Positions 1-7,100 of a stretch of 64,000 nucleotides of DNA are shown in pieces. Source of the stretch: Thiomonas arsenitoxydans (lineage in GTDB: Bacteria > Pseudomonadota > Gammaproteobacteria > Burkholderiales > Burkholderiaceae_C); contig NC_014145.1 of the NCBI RefSeq assembly GCF_000253115.1, positions 1,922,001 to 1,986,000 of the forward strand, given 5' to 3'. The position numbers and the translations under genes were made by a program. Under the pieces are notes generated by a model. That model did no database searches, had not been told where the DNA came from, and saw only the letters and a program-made list of their open reading frames with translations. Positions within the stretch are counted from its first letter, which is position 1, and the number at the start of each line of letters is the position of its first letter.

Positions 1-2
1 CG

Positions 3-1229
3 GGCTACGGGCGCGCGGCCACCGGCGCCACGGTCACGCCGCAGACGGCGCTGGCGCTGACCGCTGTGCAGCGCGCCGTCACCCTCCTTGCCGAGTCGGT
101 GGCCAAGCTACCGGCGGGAATTTTTCGGCACGCGCCGGATGGATCGAAGGAACCCCTTGCGGATCATCCGCTACTGCCGATCCTGCGCACCGCGCCCAAT
201 GCCTTCCAAACCCCGTACCAGTTCCGCGAATTCTTGCAGACGCAACTGGGCTTGCGCGGCAACGCCTTCGCGCTCAAGTTCCGCAACCCTGACGGCACGA
301 TCAAGAGCCTCTACCCGATCAACTCAGACCGGGTCATCGTGTACGTGAGCCCCATCGACCGCCTGCCGTACTACCGCATCCTGCGCGCGCCGGACGGCAT
401 CGAGGGGATGTACGCCATGGGCGACATCCACCATGTACGCTGGATCTCCGACAACGCTTACACGGGGCTGTCGCCGATCGCGCTGCACCGCGAGGCCATC
501 GGGGTGGCGATGGCGGGGGAACGCCACACGGGACGCGTGTTCGGCAATGGCACGAATCTGACCGGCACGCTCACCCGGCCCGCGACCGCGCCGCCGATCA
601 AGGATCCGGCGATGATCGAGCGCATCACCCGCAATTGGGAGGAGAAGTACTCCGGGGCAGACAACGCCGGGCGCGTGGCGCTGCTGCAGGAGGGCATGGC
701 GTTCACGCCGCTGTCCATGAGCAACGCCGATGCGCAGTTGATCGAGCAACGGCGCTATTCGGCCGGCGACATCGCGCGCATCTACGGCATCCCGCCGCAC
801 ATGCTCGGCGACCTGAACCGGGCGACGAACGCCAACATCGAGCAGCAGTCGCTCGAGTTCCTCACCCACACGCTCATGTCCTGGATCAAGCGCCACGAGG
901 AGGCGATGGAGCGTGACCTCCTCCTGCCTCAGGAGCGCGAGGCCGGCATCGTCATTCGCCTGGACGTGCGTGAGCTGCTGCGCGGGGATTTGTCCTCGCG
1001 CTACGCCGCCTACGCCATGGGTCGGCAGTGGGGATGGCTGTCGATCAACGACATTCGCCGCGCTGAAGGGATGCCATCCATCGAGCGCGGCGACGCCTAC
1101 TTGCAACCGCTGAACATGGCCGACGCGACGCAGCCGGCCCCGGCGCCGGCGCCGGCCAAGACGCCGGGTGCCCCCTCGACCACGGCGCCGAGGACGCTGC
1201 ACGACATGACGGAGACCCAAGATGCATGA
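3..1229 (+). CDS. Phage portal protein, HK97 type, 5' end outside window
   Basis: Forms the dodecameric portal at one capsid vertex through which DNA is packaged and to which the tail attaches. The frame is open from base 3, and the residues before the GTG at 66 (T-P-Q-T-A-L-A-L-T-A-V) continue the usual portal N-terminal pattern, so the true start lies left of the window. Inside are the family-typical segments around IARIYGIPPHMLGDLNRATN and NIEQQSLEFLTHTL. The C-terminus is an Ala/Pro-rich tail. It overlaps the protease gene by eight bases, as in HK97-like head operons. The terminase genes expected upstream are not visible. Confidence 0.93.
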   Translation, partial: GYGRAATGATVTPQTALALTAVQRAVTLLAESVAKLPAGIFRHAPDGSKEPLADHPLLPILRTAPNAFQTPYQFREFLQTQLGLRGNAFALKFRNPDGTIKSLYPINSDRVIVYVSPIDRLPYYRILRAPDGIEGMYAMGDIHHVRWISDNAYTGLSPIALHREAIGVAMAGERHTGRVFGNGTNLTGTLTRPATAPPIKDPAMIERITRNWEEKYSGADNAGRVALLQEGMAFTPLSMSNADAQLIEQRRYSAGDIARIYGIPPHMLGDLNRATNANIEQQSLEFLTHTLMSWIKRHEEAMERDLLLPQEREAGIVIRLDVRELLRGDLSSRYAAYAMGRQWGWLSINDIRRAEGMPSIERGDAYLQPLNMADATQPAPAPAPAKTPGAPSTTAPRTLHDMTETQDA

Positions 1230-2145
1230 CGCTTACCCCTATCTGCGCGGACTGATCTACAACCAGCCGCTGATGGCCACGCCCGCTCTGGCTGACCTGG
1301 CCGACGAGTGGGCGCGCGCCATCTTGATCGAAGGCCGCGAGCGGTTGTCCGTCGAGGCGAGCGCGGCGCAGACCAAGGTGCTCGCGCCTGACGCCATCAA
1401 GGCCGCAGGGGTGGCTGTCATCCCGGTGCATGGCGCGCTCGTTCCTCGCGGCAACACGATGACCGCCTGCATGGGCACGTCCAGCTACGACCGGATCGGC
1501 GCGCAATTGGACGCGGCGCTGGCTGACCCTGAGGTGCGGCAAATCGCCCTGGACATCGACTCGCCGGGGGGTTCGGTCCAAGGCGCTTTCGAACTGGCGG
1601 GCAAGATCGCCCAGGCGACCAAGCCCACCACGGCCATCGTCAACTTCAACGCCTTATCGGCGGCCTACCTGCTGGCATCGGCCTGCGACAGCGTGAGCGT
1701 CAGCTCCACCGGCGCAGTGGGGTCCGTGGGGGTGGTGGCGATGCACCGCGATCTATCGGGCGCCAACGACAAGGCGGGCGTGAAGATCACGGCCGTCTAC
1801 CGAGGCGACAAGAAGCTCCACGGGGCATCGCACGCGCCGCTGTCGGAGGTGGCGCAGCAGGAATTGCAAGCGCAAGTGGACGATGCCTTCGACCAATTCG
1901 TGGCCGCTGTCTCGACCCACCGCAATCTGCCGGCTGATCGGGTCGTAGGCCTGCAGGCCGGTGTGTTTCACGGTGCGGACGCGCTCTCGCAAGGGCTGGC
2001 CGATCAGATGGAGACGCCGCAAGAGGCAATCGACAGACTGGCCGGTCTGGTGCAGGCCGGTGCGGCGCAGCAGCGGCAGCAGACCCAGCGCCGCCAGGCC
2101 ATGACGCTACGCGCGCAGGCGCTGGAGATCGCCGCGCGCCTTTGA
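1222..2145 (+). CDS. Prohead maturation protease, S49 (SppA/SohB-like) family
   Basis: Serine peptidase that cleaves scaffold or capsid N-termini during head assembly. The 307-residue protein has the S49 fold signatures: IALDIDSPGGSVQGAFELAG near 108-127, the nucleophile region NALSAAYLLASACD with Ser146, and a candidate general-base lysine in RGDKK near 195-198. The tail after residue 270 is Gln/Arg-rich and may act as scaffold, as in other fused protease-scaffold proteins; that role is inference. It starts at ATG 1222 inside the portal stop region and lies directly before the capsid gene, the canonical position. Confidence 0.93.
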   Translation: MHDAYPYLRGLIYNQPLMATPALADLADEWARAILIEGRERLSVEASAAQTKVLAPDAIKAAGVAVIPVHGALVPRGNTMTACMGTSSYDRIGAQLDAALADPEVRQIALDIDSPGGSVQGAFELAGKIAQATKPTTAIVNFNALSAAYLLASACDSVSVSSTGAVGSVGVVAMHRDLSGANDKAGVKITAVYRGDKKLHGASHAPLSEVAQQELQAQVDDAFDQFVAAVSTHRNLPADRVVGLQAGVFHGADALSQGLADQMETPQEAIDRLAGLVQAGAAQQRQQTQRRQAMTLRAQALEIAARL

Positions 2146-2154
2146 ACCGAACAC

Positions 2155-2239
2155 GATGGCCTCCAGGATCTGGAGGCCATCTCCCCGACCCTGAACCGCG
2201 TTCGCGCTTCAGATCTTGCCGCCCGCCTCGCGCGGGCGG
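2155..2239 (+). other. Two hairpins between protease and capsid genes
   Basis: A perfect 12-bp stem (GATGGCCTCCAG, loop GAT, CTGGAGGCCATC) occupies 2155-2181, ten bases after the protease stop. A second stem of 8 bp (CCGCCCGC, loop CTCGC, GCGGGCGG) lies at 2219-2239, just ahead of the capsid ribosome-binding site. Neither has a long T-run, so a simple rho-independent terminator is doubtful. Transcript processing or stabilisation to boost capsid expression is a possible role (inference). Confidence 0.6.
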
Positions 2240-2269
2240 ATTCGTTTGTGGAACCTACAGGAAATTCCC

Positions 2270-3766
2270 ATGGATGCCATCCAGACCCTGAAAAGCGAAC
2301 GCGCCGCTTTGAGTCAACGCGCGAAGGAACTGGCCGACAAGGCGCAGGCCGCACCGCTCATCGAAGCCGAGCAGGTAGAGTTCGACGCCATCACGCCGGC
2401 TTTCGAGGCGCTGGGTCGGCGCCTGGCCGTGCTCGAGGGCGCGCAAGCGATGTCGCGCACCCTCGCCATGGCCGCCGCCGCGCCCGTCGATGTGCTCGAG
2501 CAGGGCAAGCTCGACGCCGTGGCCGTCGATCGTCTGGCGTCCAACGTGCAGGGCCAGCACGCTGCTGTCGGCCAGGCCGGCGAGCCGATCGTCTACGCCC
2601 GGCCCCGCGACCCCGCCGAGCGCACGCGGCGCAACATGAGCGTGTTCTCCGGGATCATCGGTGCGCTCAAGCACGCCCCGGGGAACCTCGCTGCCGGTGC
2701 CGAGTTCGCCCAGCGCGCCATGAGCCGCGACGGCATCGGTGTGGAGGTGGCCGCAGCCCTCTCCTCGGTCACGGCGTCCGGCGGCGCGGTGCTGATCCCC
2801 AACGTACTGGCGGCCACCGTCATCGAGCGCCTGGTGCCCAACGCGGTGGTGCGCTCCATGGGGCCGCTGACCCTGCCGCTGACCAACGGCAACCTGACCA
2901 TGCCGCGCATCGCCGGCGGGGCGCTGGCCGGCTACATCGGGCGCGACAGCGACGCGCCGGTGTCGCAACAGAGCTTCGACGACGTGCAACTCGTGGCCAA
3001 GAAGCTGGCGTGTCTCGTGCCCATCGGCAATGACCTCATCCGCTTCGCCGGCATCGACGAGCGCGTGGACCAGCTCATCGTCGAGGACACCGCGATCTCG
3101 ATGGCCACGGCCGAGGACGCGGCCTTCATTCGCGGCGACGGCACCAACGCCACGCCGGTGGGCCTGCGCAACTGGTGCCTGCCGGCCAATGTCCTGTCGG
3201 CCACCCCCATCGAGCCGGCCTCCGGCACGCCGGGTGCGGCCCCCGCCGGCACCACCTGGGCCACGCCGCCTGCGGCGCCGCTTGCGGGCCAGGCACTGGC
3301 GCAGGCCATCATGACCGATGCCGGACGCATGGTGCTGGCGCTGCGCCGCGCCAACGTGCGCATGCGCAAACCCGGCTGGCTCATGCACCCGGACTCGGTG
3401 CAGTTCCTGCGCGACCTGCTCACCACCACCGGCAACCGCGTCTTCCCCGAGATCGACCAGGGGATGTTCCGGGGATACCCGTTCGCGCAGACCACGCAGA
3501 TCCCGACCAACCTGTCCACGCCCAACGGCGGGGGCAACTGCTCGGAGATCTACTTCGTGGACTTCGCGCAGATGGTCATCGGCGAGTCACTGAACCTGTC
3601 GGTGGCCATCAGCCAGGACGGCGCCTACACCGACCCGACCAGCGGCACGAGCGTCAGCGCCTTCCAGCGCGATCTCACGCTCATCCGGCTGCTGACCGAA
3701 AACGACTTCGGTCCGCGTCACCCCCAGGCGATTGCCGTGCTGCAGGGTGTGACTTGGTACCGCTGA
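2270..3766 (+). CDS. Major capsid protein, HK97 family
   Basis: Forms the icosahedral shell. A start at ATG 2270 gives 498 residues and is preferred over an upstream TTG at 2216, because 2219-2239 is a hairpin and AGGAAA lies just before 2270. The first roughly 100 residues are helical and charged (a delta-domain-like scaffold), followed near 165-205 by the mature-domain-like segment SRDGIGVEVAAALSSVTASG and IPNVLAATVIERL. The C-terminus has the late HK97-type segment with FQRDLTLIRLLTENDFGPRH. Its length fits a capsid with a cleaved N-terminal scaffold, and the protease upstream supports cleavage. Confidence 0.95.
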   Translation: MDAIQTLKSERAALSQRAKELADKAQAAPLIEAEQVEFDAITPAFEALGRRLAVLEGAQAMSRTLAMAAAAPVDVLEQGKLDAVAVDRLASNVQGQHAAVGQAGEPIVYARPRDPAERTRRNMSVFSGIIGALKHAPGNLAAGAEFAQRAMSRDGIGVEVAAALSSVTASGGAVLIPNVLAATVIERLVPNAVVRSMGPLTLPLTNGNLTMPRIAGGALAGYIGRDSDAPVSQQSFDDVQLVAKKLACLVPIGNDLIRFAGIDERVDQLIVEDTAISMATAEDAAFIRGDGTNATPVGLRNWCLPANVLSATPIEPASGTPGAAPAGTTWATPPAAPLAGQALAQAIMTDAGRMVLALRRANVRMRKPGWLMHPDSVQFLRDLLTTTGNRVFPEIDQGMFRGYPFAQTTQIPTNLSTPNGGGNCSEIYFVDFAQMVIGESLNLSVAISQDGAYTDPTSGTSVSAFQRDLTLIRLLTENDFGPRHPQAIAVLQGVTWYR

Positions 3767-3823
3767 ACCTGACGGGCGTACCCACGCTGCGCCCACTGTG
3801 CAATGTTTGCAAGGACTCCCGAC

Positions 3824-3997
3824 ATGAAGGACATCCGCTTCCTGAAGTGGTGGAACGGCTATCGCAAGGACGACGTGGCCGCGTTCGCCGACGATCTGGC
3901 CGACACGCTGATCCAGCGCAAGTTCGCCGAAGCCACCGACGCGCCCGTCGCCCAGGACGTGCTCCCGAAGGGCAAGGCGCCCGCGCCGCAGAAGTAA
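3824..3997 (+). CDS. Small phage head-region protein, unknown
   Basis: A 57-residue protein starting MKDIRFLKWWNGYRKDDVAA. The start at ATG 3824 is supported by AAGGA about ten bases upstream. The sequence is acidic in the middle (FADDLADTLIQRKFAEATDA) and ends Pro/Lys-rich. I do not recognise a named family. Its position between capsid and head-tail connector, with only six bases to the next gene, suggests a small virion or assembly component of the head operon (inference). Confidence 0.7.
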   Translation: MKDIRFLKWWNGYRKDDVAAFADDLADTLIQRKFAEATDAPVAQDVLPKGKAPAPQK

Positions 3998-4003
3998 TTC
4001 GGT

Positions 4004-4687
4004 ATGGCTCTGCTGCTGTCCGTACAGCCCGCGGCACCCGGTGACCCCTTCCAGGGCGAGCCGGTGCTGCTCGCCGAGGTCAAGGCACAGGCGCGCATCG
4101 ACGCCGACCTCACGGCCGACGACGCACTGATCCAGGGCATCATCGCCGGCGCCCGTGCCCAGGCCGAGGTGCGCACGGGCGCTGCGATCCGGCAGGCGAT
4201 CTATCTGCAGACGATGGACGGCTTCCCGCCGTTCGGCCGTCCCCTGGTCCTGGCGCACGCAGGCATCCAGAGCGTGCAGGCCATCACCTACGCCGACCCG
4301 CTGGCCGAGAACCAGCGGCTCAGCCTCGATCCGTCGACGCTCGACACGGTGAACCGCGGGCGCGAACTGCTGCTGGCGCCCTTGAGCGTGCCCGCATGGA
4401 CGCGCAAGGCACCCTACGCCCAGCCGGGCGCGGCGATGCACGGGGTGTGGCCGCAGACCGGGCGGTCCGAGCGCGCGGTGGAGATCACGTATCTGGCGGG
4501 GTTCGCGCCAGAGGATTTTGTGAGCCGCTATCCGAGCGTGCGCATCTGGATTCTGATGGCCTGCGCCTGGGCCTATGCCCAGCGCGAGATGTTCATGCTC
4601 AAGCTGCGCGGCTCGGGCTTCGAGGAGCTTCCGCCCGACTACATGCAGTCGCTGCTCGAGCCCCTGACCGTGCCGCCGAGGTTCTGA
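4004..4687 (+). CDS. Head-tail connector, gp6/phiE125 gp8-like
   Basis: A 227-residue protein beginning MALLLSVQPAAPGDPF. Residues 20-65 have the pattern LLAEVKAQARIDADLTADD followed by IIAGARAQAEVRTG, typical of adaptor proteins that form a ring under the portal. The C-terminal half is longer than HK97 gp6 and resembles the phiE125 gp8 type. It abuts the following head-tail adaptor gene without a gap, fitting the portal-protease-capsid-connector order. Confidence 0.83.
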   Translation: MALLLSVQPAAPGDPFQGEPVLLAEVKAQARIDADLTADDALIQGIIAGARAQAEVRTGAAIRQAIYLQTMDGFPPFGRPLVLAHAGIQSVQAITYADPLAENQRLSLDPSTLDTVNRGRELLLAPLSVPAWTRKAPYAQPGAAMHGVWPQTGRSERAVEITYLAGFAPEDFVSRYPSVRIWILMACAWAYAQREMFMLKLRGSGFEELPPDYMQSLLEPLTVPPRF

Positions 4688-5050
4688 ATGACCTTGAGCT
4701 CGGGCATCGTCGCCGCCGGCACGTATCGGCACCGCATCAGCATCCTCGCGCGCACGCCGGGCGCCGAGGATGCGCTGGGGCAATCGGGCCCCTCCGCGTG
4801 GCAACCGCTGCTCACGGGCATCAGCGCGATGGTCGAAGACCTATCGGGGCGCGAACTGCTGGCGGCACAGCAAGTACACGGCGAGGTGACGAGCCGCATT
4901 TTCCTGCGCTACCGGGCCGCGCTCGCCCCGGGCATGCGCGTCGTGTTCGGCGCGGACGTCTATACCGTCCTGGCCGTGCTGCGCATGGACGCCGTGAATG
5001 TGGAACTGGCCTTGCTGTGCAGCAAGGGCACCGTGGATCCCGGAACATGA
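4688..5050 (+). CDS. Phage head-tail adaptor (head closure protein)
   Basis: A 120-residue protein with the characteristic opening GTYRHRISILARTPGAEDALG, in which the 'R-HRI-I' strand is family typical, and a C-terminal strand GADVYTVLAVLRMDAVNVEL. It closes the connector after packaging and contacts the first tail ring. The stop overlaps the ATG of the next gene by four bases, so the two are probably translationally coupled. Confidence 0.85.
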   Translation: MTLSSGIVAAGTYRHRISILARTPGAEDALGQSGPSAWQPLLTGISAMVEDLSGRELLAAQQVHGEVTSRIFLRYRAALAPGMRVVFGADVYTVLAVLRMDAVNVELALLCSKGTVDPGT

Positions 5051-5493
5051 TCGAATTTCAGGTGGAAGGATTGCAGGCTCTCGAAGCCGAACTGCTCGCG
5101 CTCGGCCCCAAGATCGGCGGGCGCGCGCTGCAGGGGGCGCTGACCGCGGCGGCCCTGCCGATCGTCAAGGAGGCCCGCGCCAAGGTACCGCTCGCCCACG
5201 ACGCCTACAGGCTGCACGGCGGTGGCATGGCCACGCCGGGCTGGCTGCGCCAGCAAATCGTGCGCAAGAAGGTGCGCCACAGCAAGCACAGCGCCCAGAC
5301 CCTCGTCACTTTCCGTGACCAGCAGCAGGCGTACTTCTGGCGTTTCATCGAGTTCGGCACGAGCAAGATGGACATGCGCCCCTTCATGCGCCCGGCGTTC
5401 GAGAGTGCCAAGCAGGCCGCACTCGATCGCTTCGTGGCTGTCTGCCGAGGCAACATCGCCAAAGCCAGCAGCAAGCTGCATTACACGCCGTGA
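5047..5493 (+). CDS. HK97 gp10-like tail completion protein
   Basis: A 148-residue protein. The start at ATG 5047 is set by the ATGA overlap with the upstream gene. The body has the gp10-type layout: a helix (QALEAELLALGPKIGGRALQ), the segment AALPIVKEARAKVPLAH, then the conserved late motif FWRFIEFGTSKMDMRPFMRP near 97-118. gp10-like proteins sit at the head-proximal end of the tail tube. The gene also overlaps its downstream neighbour by four bases (GTGA). Confidence 0.88.
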   Translation: MIEFQVEGLQALEAELLALGPKIGGRALQGALTAAALPIVKEARAKVPLAHDAYRLHGGGMATPGWLRQQIVRKKVRHSKHSAQTLVTFRDQQQAYFWRFIEFGTSKMDMRPFMRPAFESAKQAALDRFVAVCRGNIAKASSKLHYTP

Positions 5494-5849
5494 ATCACGA
5501 TCCGCTGGTGGCGCAGACCCTTCGATCGATCGCCGCGCTCTCAGGTCTGCCCATCCGCCCCGACGCGGCCGAAGAAGGCGACGTGGCCCCGTACCTCGTC
5601 TATGCCGAGATCGCGCTGCCGCCGGATGCCTACACCCTGGGCGGTGAGAGTTCCCTGGTGCCATCTCGCTACCAGATCGACGTCTATGCCGCCACGCGCG
5701 CGCAGGCCAACGCGCTTGCGCAGGCCGCGCACGACGCCTTGACGGCAGCCTTCGGCGGCGCGGCCGTCTCGCGCCAAAGCTTGTTCGAACACGACACCCG
5801 GCTGCGGCGCACGCTGCTGGATCTGCAACTGTGGTTCCCCAACCCCTGA
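5490..5849 (+). CDS. Tail completion protein, DUF3168 (gp17-like)
   Basis: A 119-residue protein starting at a GTG that overlaps the gp10-like stop. It follows the DUF3168 pattern: an N-terminal helix, AEEGDVAPYLVYAEIA, then SLVPSRYQIDVYAATRAQAN and a final strand LRRTLLDLQLWF. Members terminate the tail tube at the head-proximal end. Placement directly before the major tail protein supports the call. Confidence 0.85.
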   Translation: MNHDPLVAQTLRSIAALSGLPIRPDAAEEGDVAPYLVYAEIALPPDAYTLGGESSLVPSRYQIDVYAATRAQANALAQAAHDALTAAFGGAAVSRQSLFEHDTRLRRTLLDLQLWFPNP

Positions 5850-5859
5850 GACCCTCGCC

Positions 5860-6360
5860 ATGAGCAATGCACTTCGAAGCCAGTTTTCTTCCATCGCCTG
5901 GGGCGGCGCTGCGCCCACGACCCAACCCCTGACCGCGGCCGTCATCGCCACGGCGGCGGCAGCCACCACCACCGTCTGGCAGCCCCTGGAGGAGGCGGTG
6001 GAGATCAAACCCTCCGGGCAGAAGGTCGACGAGATCGACGTCACCCATCTGCAGTCTCTGGCCAAGGAGTTCGTCCTGGGGCTGGAGGACTCCGGGTCGG
6101 TGGCGGTGACGATGAACTTCACCGGCGGCAAGGGCCAGCAGCAGATGTTCGTCGAGAAGGCGAACAAGACGCTGTCGCTGTACCAGATCACCCTGGGGGC
6201 GCAGCTTGCTCAACCCGCCACCTTCTCCTTCTGCGCCTACTGCGTGAGTGCCGAGACACCCGACGCCAAGGTCAACGGCAAGCTCGAACTCGCCTGCACC
6301 CTGCGTATTTCCGGCCCCGTCTCGATCGTCTGGGGCAGCCTGGCCAATCCGACCGTGTAA
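5860..6360 (+). CDS. Phage major tail tube protein
   Basis: A 166-residue protein with a beta-rich pattern, including KVDEIDVTHLQSLAKEFVLG near 50-70 and SVAVTMNFTGGKGQQQMFVE near 78-98, resembling major tail proteins of lambdoid and HK97-like siphoviruses. It polymerises as stacked hexamer rings forming the tail tube. The start at ATG 5860 follows a short spacer after the completion protein. The next genes are the tail chaperones, the normal order. Confidence 0.87.
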   Translation: MSNALRSQFSSIAWGGAAPTTQPLTAAVIATAAAATTTVWQPLEEAVEIKPSGQKVDEIDVTHLQSLAKEFVLGLEDSGSVAVTMNFTGGKGQQQMFVEKANKTLSLYQITLGAQLAQPATFSFCAYCVSAETPDAKVNGKLELACTLRISGPVSIVWGSLANPTV

Positions 6361-6366
6361 TCCCCT

Positions 6367-6708
6367 ATGACCCAGCCATCCATCAACCACGCGGCCGCCT
6401 TCTTCGCGGCCGTCACCCCCAAAACCGAACCCTACGACCTGCCCGGCGTGGGCACGGTCGACCTCGTCGAACTGCGCGAGCGCGACGTGGCCGAGATCCG
6501 CAAGGCGGCCGAGGTCGAGAAGGACGCCACCCGCCGCACGCGAGCGTTCGGCTACGGCCTGGTCGTGCGCAGCGTGCGCAAAGAGGGTCGGGCCGTGTTC
6601 GCTGACGCCGACATCGAGCGCTTCGCCGAGGCCGGCAATGCCGCCGTGGAGAAACTCGCCGCCGCCGTGCTGCGCATCAACGGCTACGGAACCGACGCGG
6701 GAAACTGA
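6367..6708 (+). CDS. Tail assembly chaperone, G-like (unshifted product)
   Basis: A 113-residue protein beginning MTQPSINHAAAFFAAVTPKT, with the central charged segment ERDVAEIRKAAEVEKDATRR. In lambda, gpG and the frameshifted gpGT bind the tape measure protein and recruit tail tube subunits. Here the short form ends in TGA immediately after the slippery heptamer at 6699-6705. It is expected to be the abundant product. Confidence 0.88.
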   Translation: MTQPSINHAAAFFAAVTPKTEPYDLPGVGTVDLVELRERDVAEIRKAAEVEKDATRRTRAFGYGLVVRSVRKEGRAVFADADIERFAEAGNAAVEKLAAAVLRINGYGTDAGN

Positions 6709-7091
6709 CCCCCGAGCGCCAGGCCAAGCACCGCCTGGCGCTCGCACTGAGCCGCACGGTCGAGGAACTGGAGGCCACGCTGTCGGCCTCGGAGTGGCTG
6801 AACTGGCAGCGCTTTGCCGCCGTCGAGCCTTTCGGTGCACCGATGCTCGATGTCGTGCAGGCGCAGTTGCGCGCGGTGCTGGCCGAGATCCATCGCGATC
6901 CCAAGGCGAGGACCGAGCCGTTCGCCCCGCAGGACTTCCTGTTGTTCGCACGGCCAGTCGAGCCGTCCGACGCGCATCTCGTTGATGGCTTGACCGCCGC
7001 CGACTGGCGTCTGGCGATGTATTTGAAGGCCTTGCAAGCGCGTCAGCAAAGCACCGAATCCCCAACCGCCGGCGATCCGGCAACCCCTTGA
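6367..7091 (+). CDS. Tail assembly chaperone, GT-like fusion by -1 frameshift
   Basis: Slipping back one base at GGGAAAC (6699-6705) joins the 113-residue G part to a 128-residue T domain read in the -1 frame, giving 241 residues. The T part continues LTPERQAKHRLALALSRTVE and contains SEWLNWQRFAAVEPFGAPM, the familiar T-domain segment. It is open to the TGA at 7089 and has no good start of its own near its beginning. The fusion should be the minor product that contacts the tape measure encoded directly downstream. The frameshift is inferred from sequence signals and family precedent. Confidence 0.85.
6699..6744 (+). promoter_or_regulatory. Programmed -1 frameshift signal (slippery site and hairpin)
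   Basis: The heptamer G-GGA-AAC (6699-6705) is in the correct zero-frame phase, with the TGA stop next. After a 7-base spacer there is a perfect 12-bp stem: CGAGCGCCAGGC at 6713-6724 pairs with GCCTGGCGCTCG at 6733-6744 around an 8-base loop. Heptamer phase, spacing and stem all match known prokaryotic -1 sites such as lambda G/GT (GGGAAAG). Confidence 0.9.
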
Positions 7092-7100
7092 GCACACACC

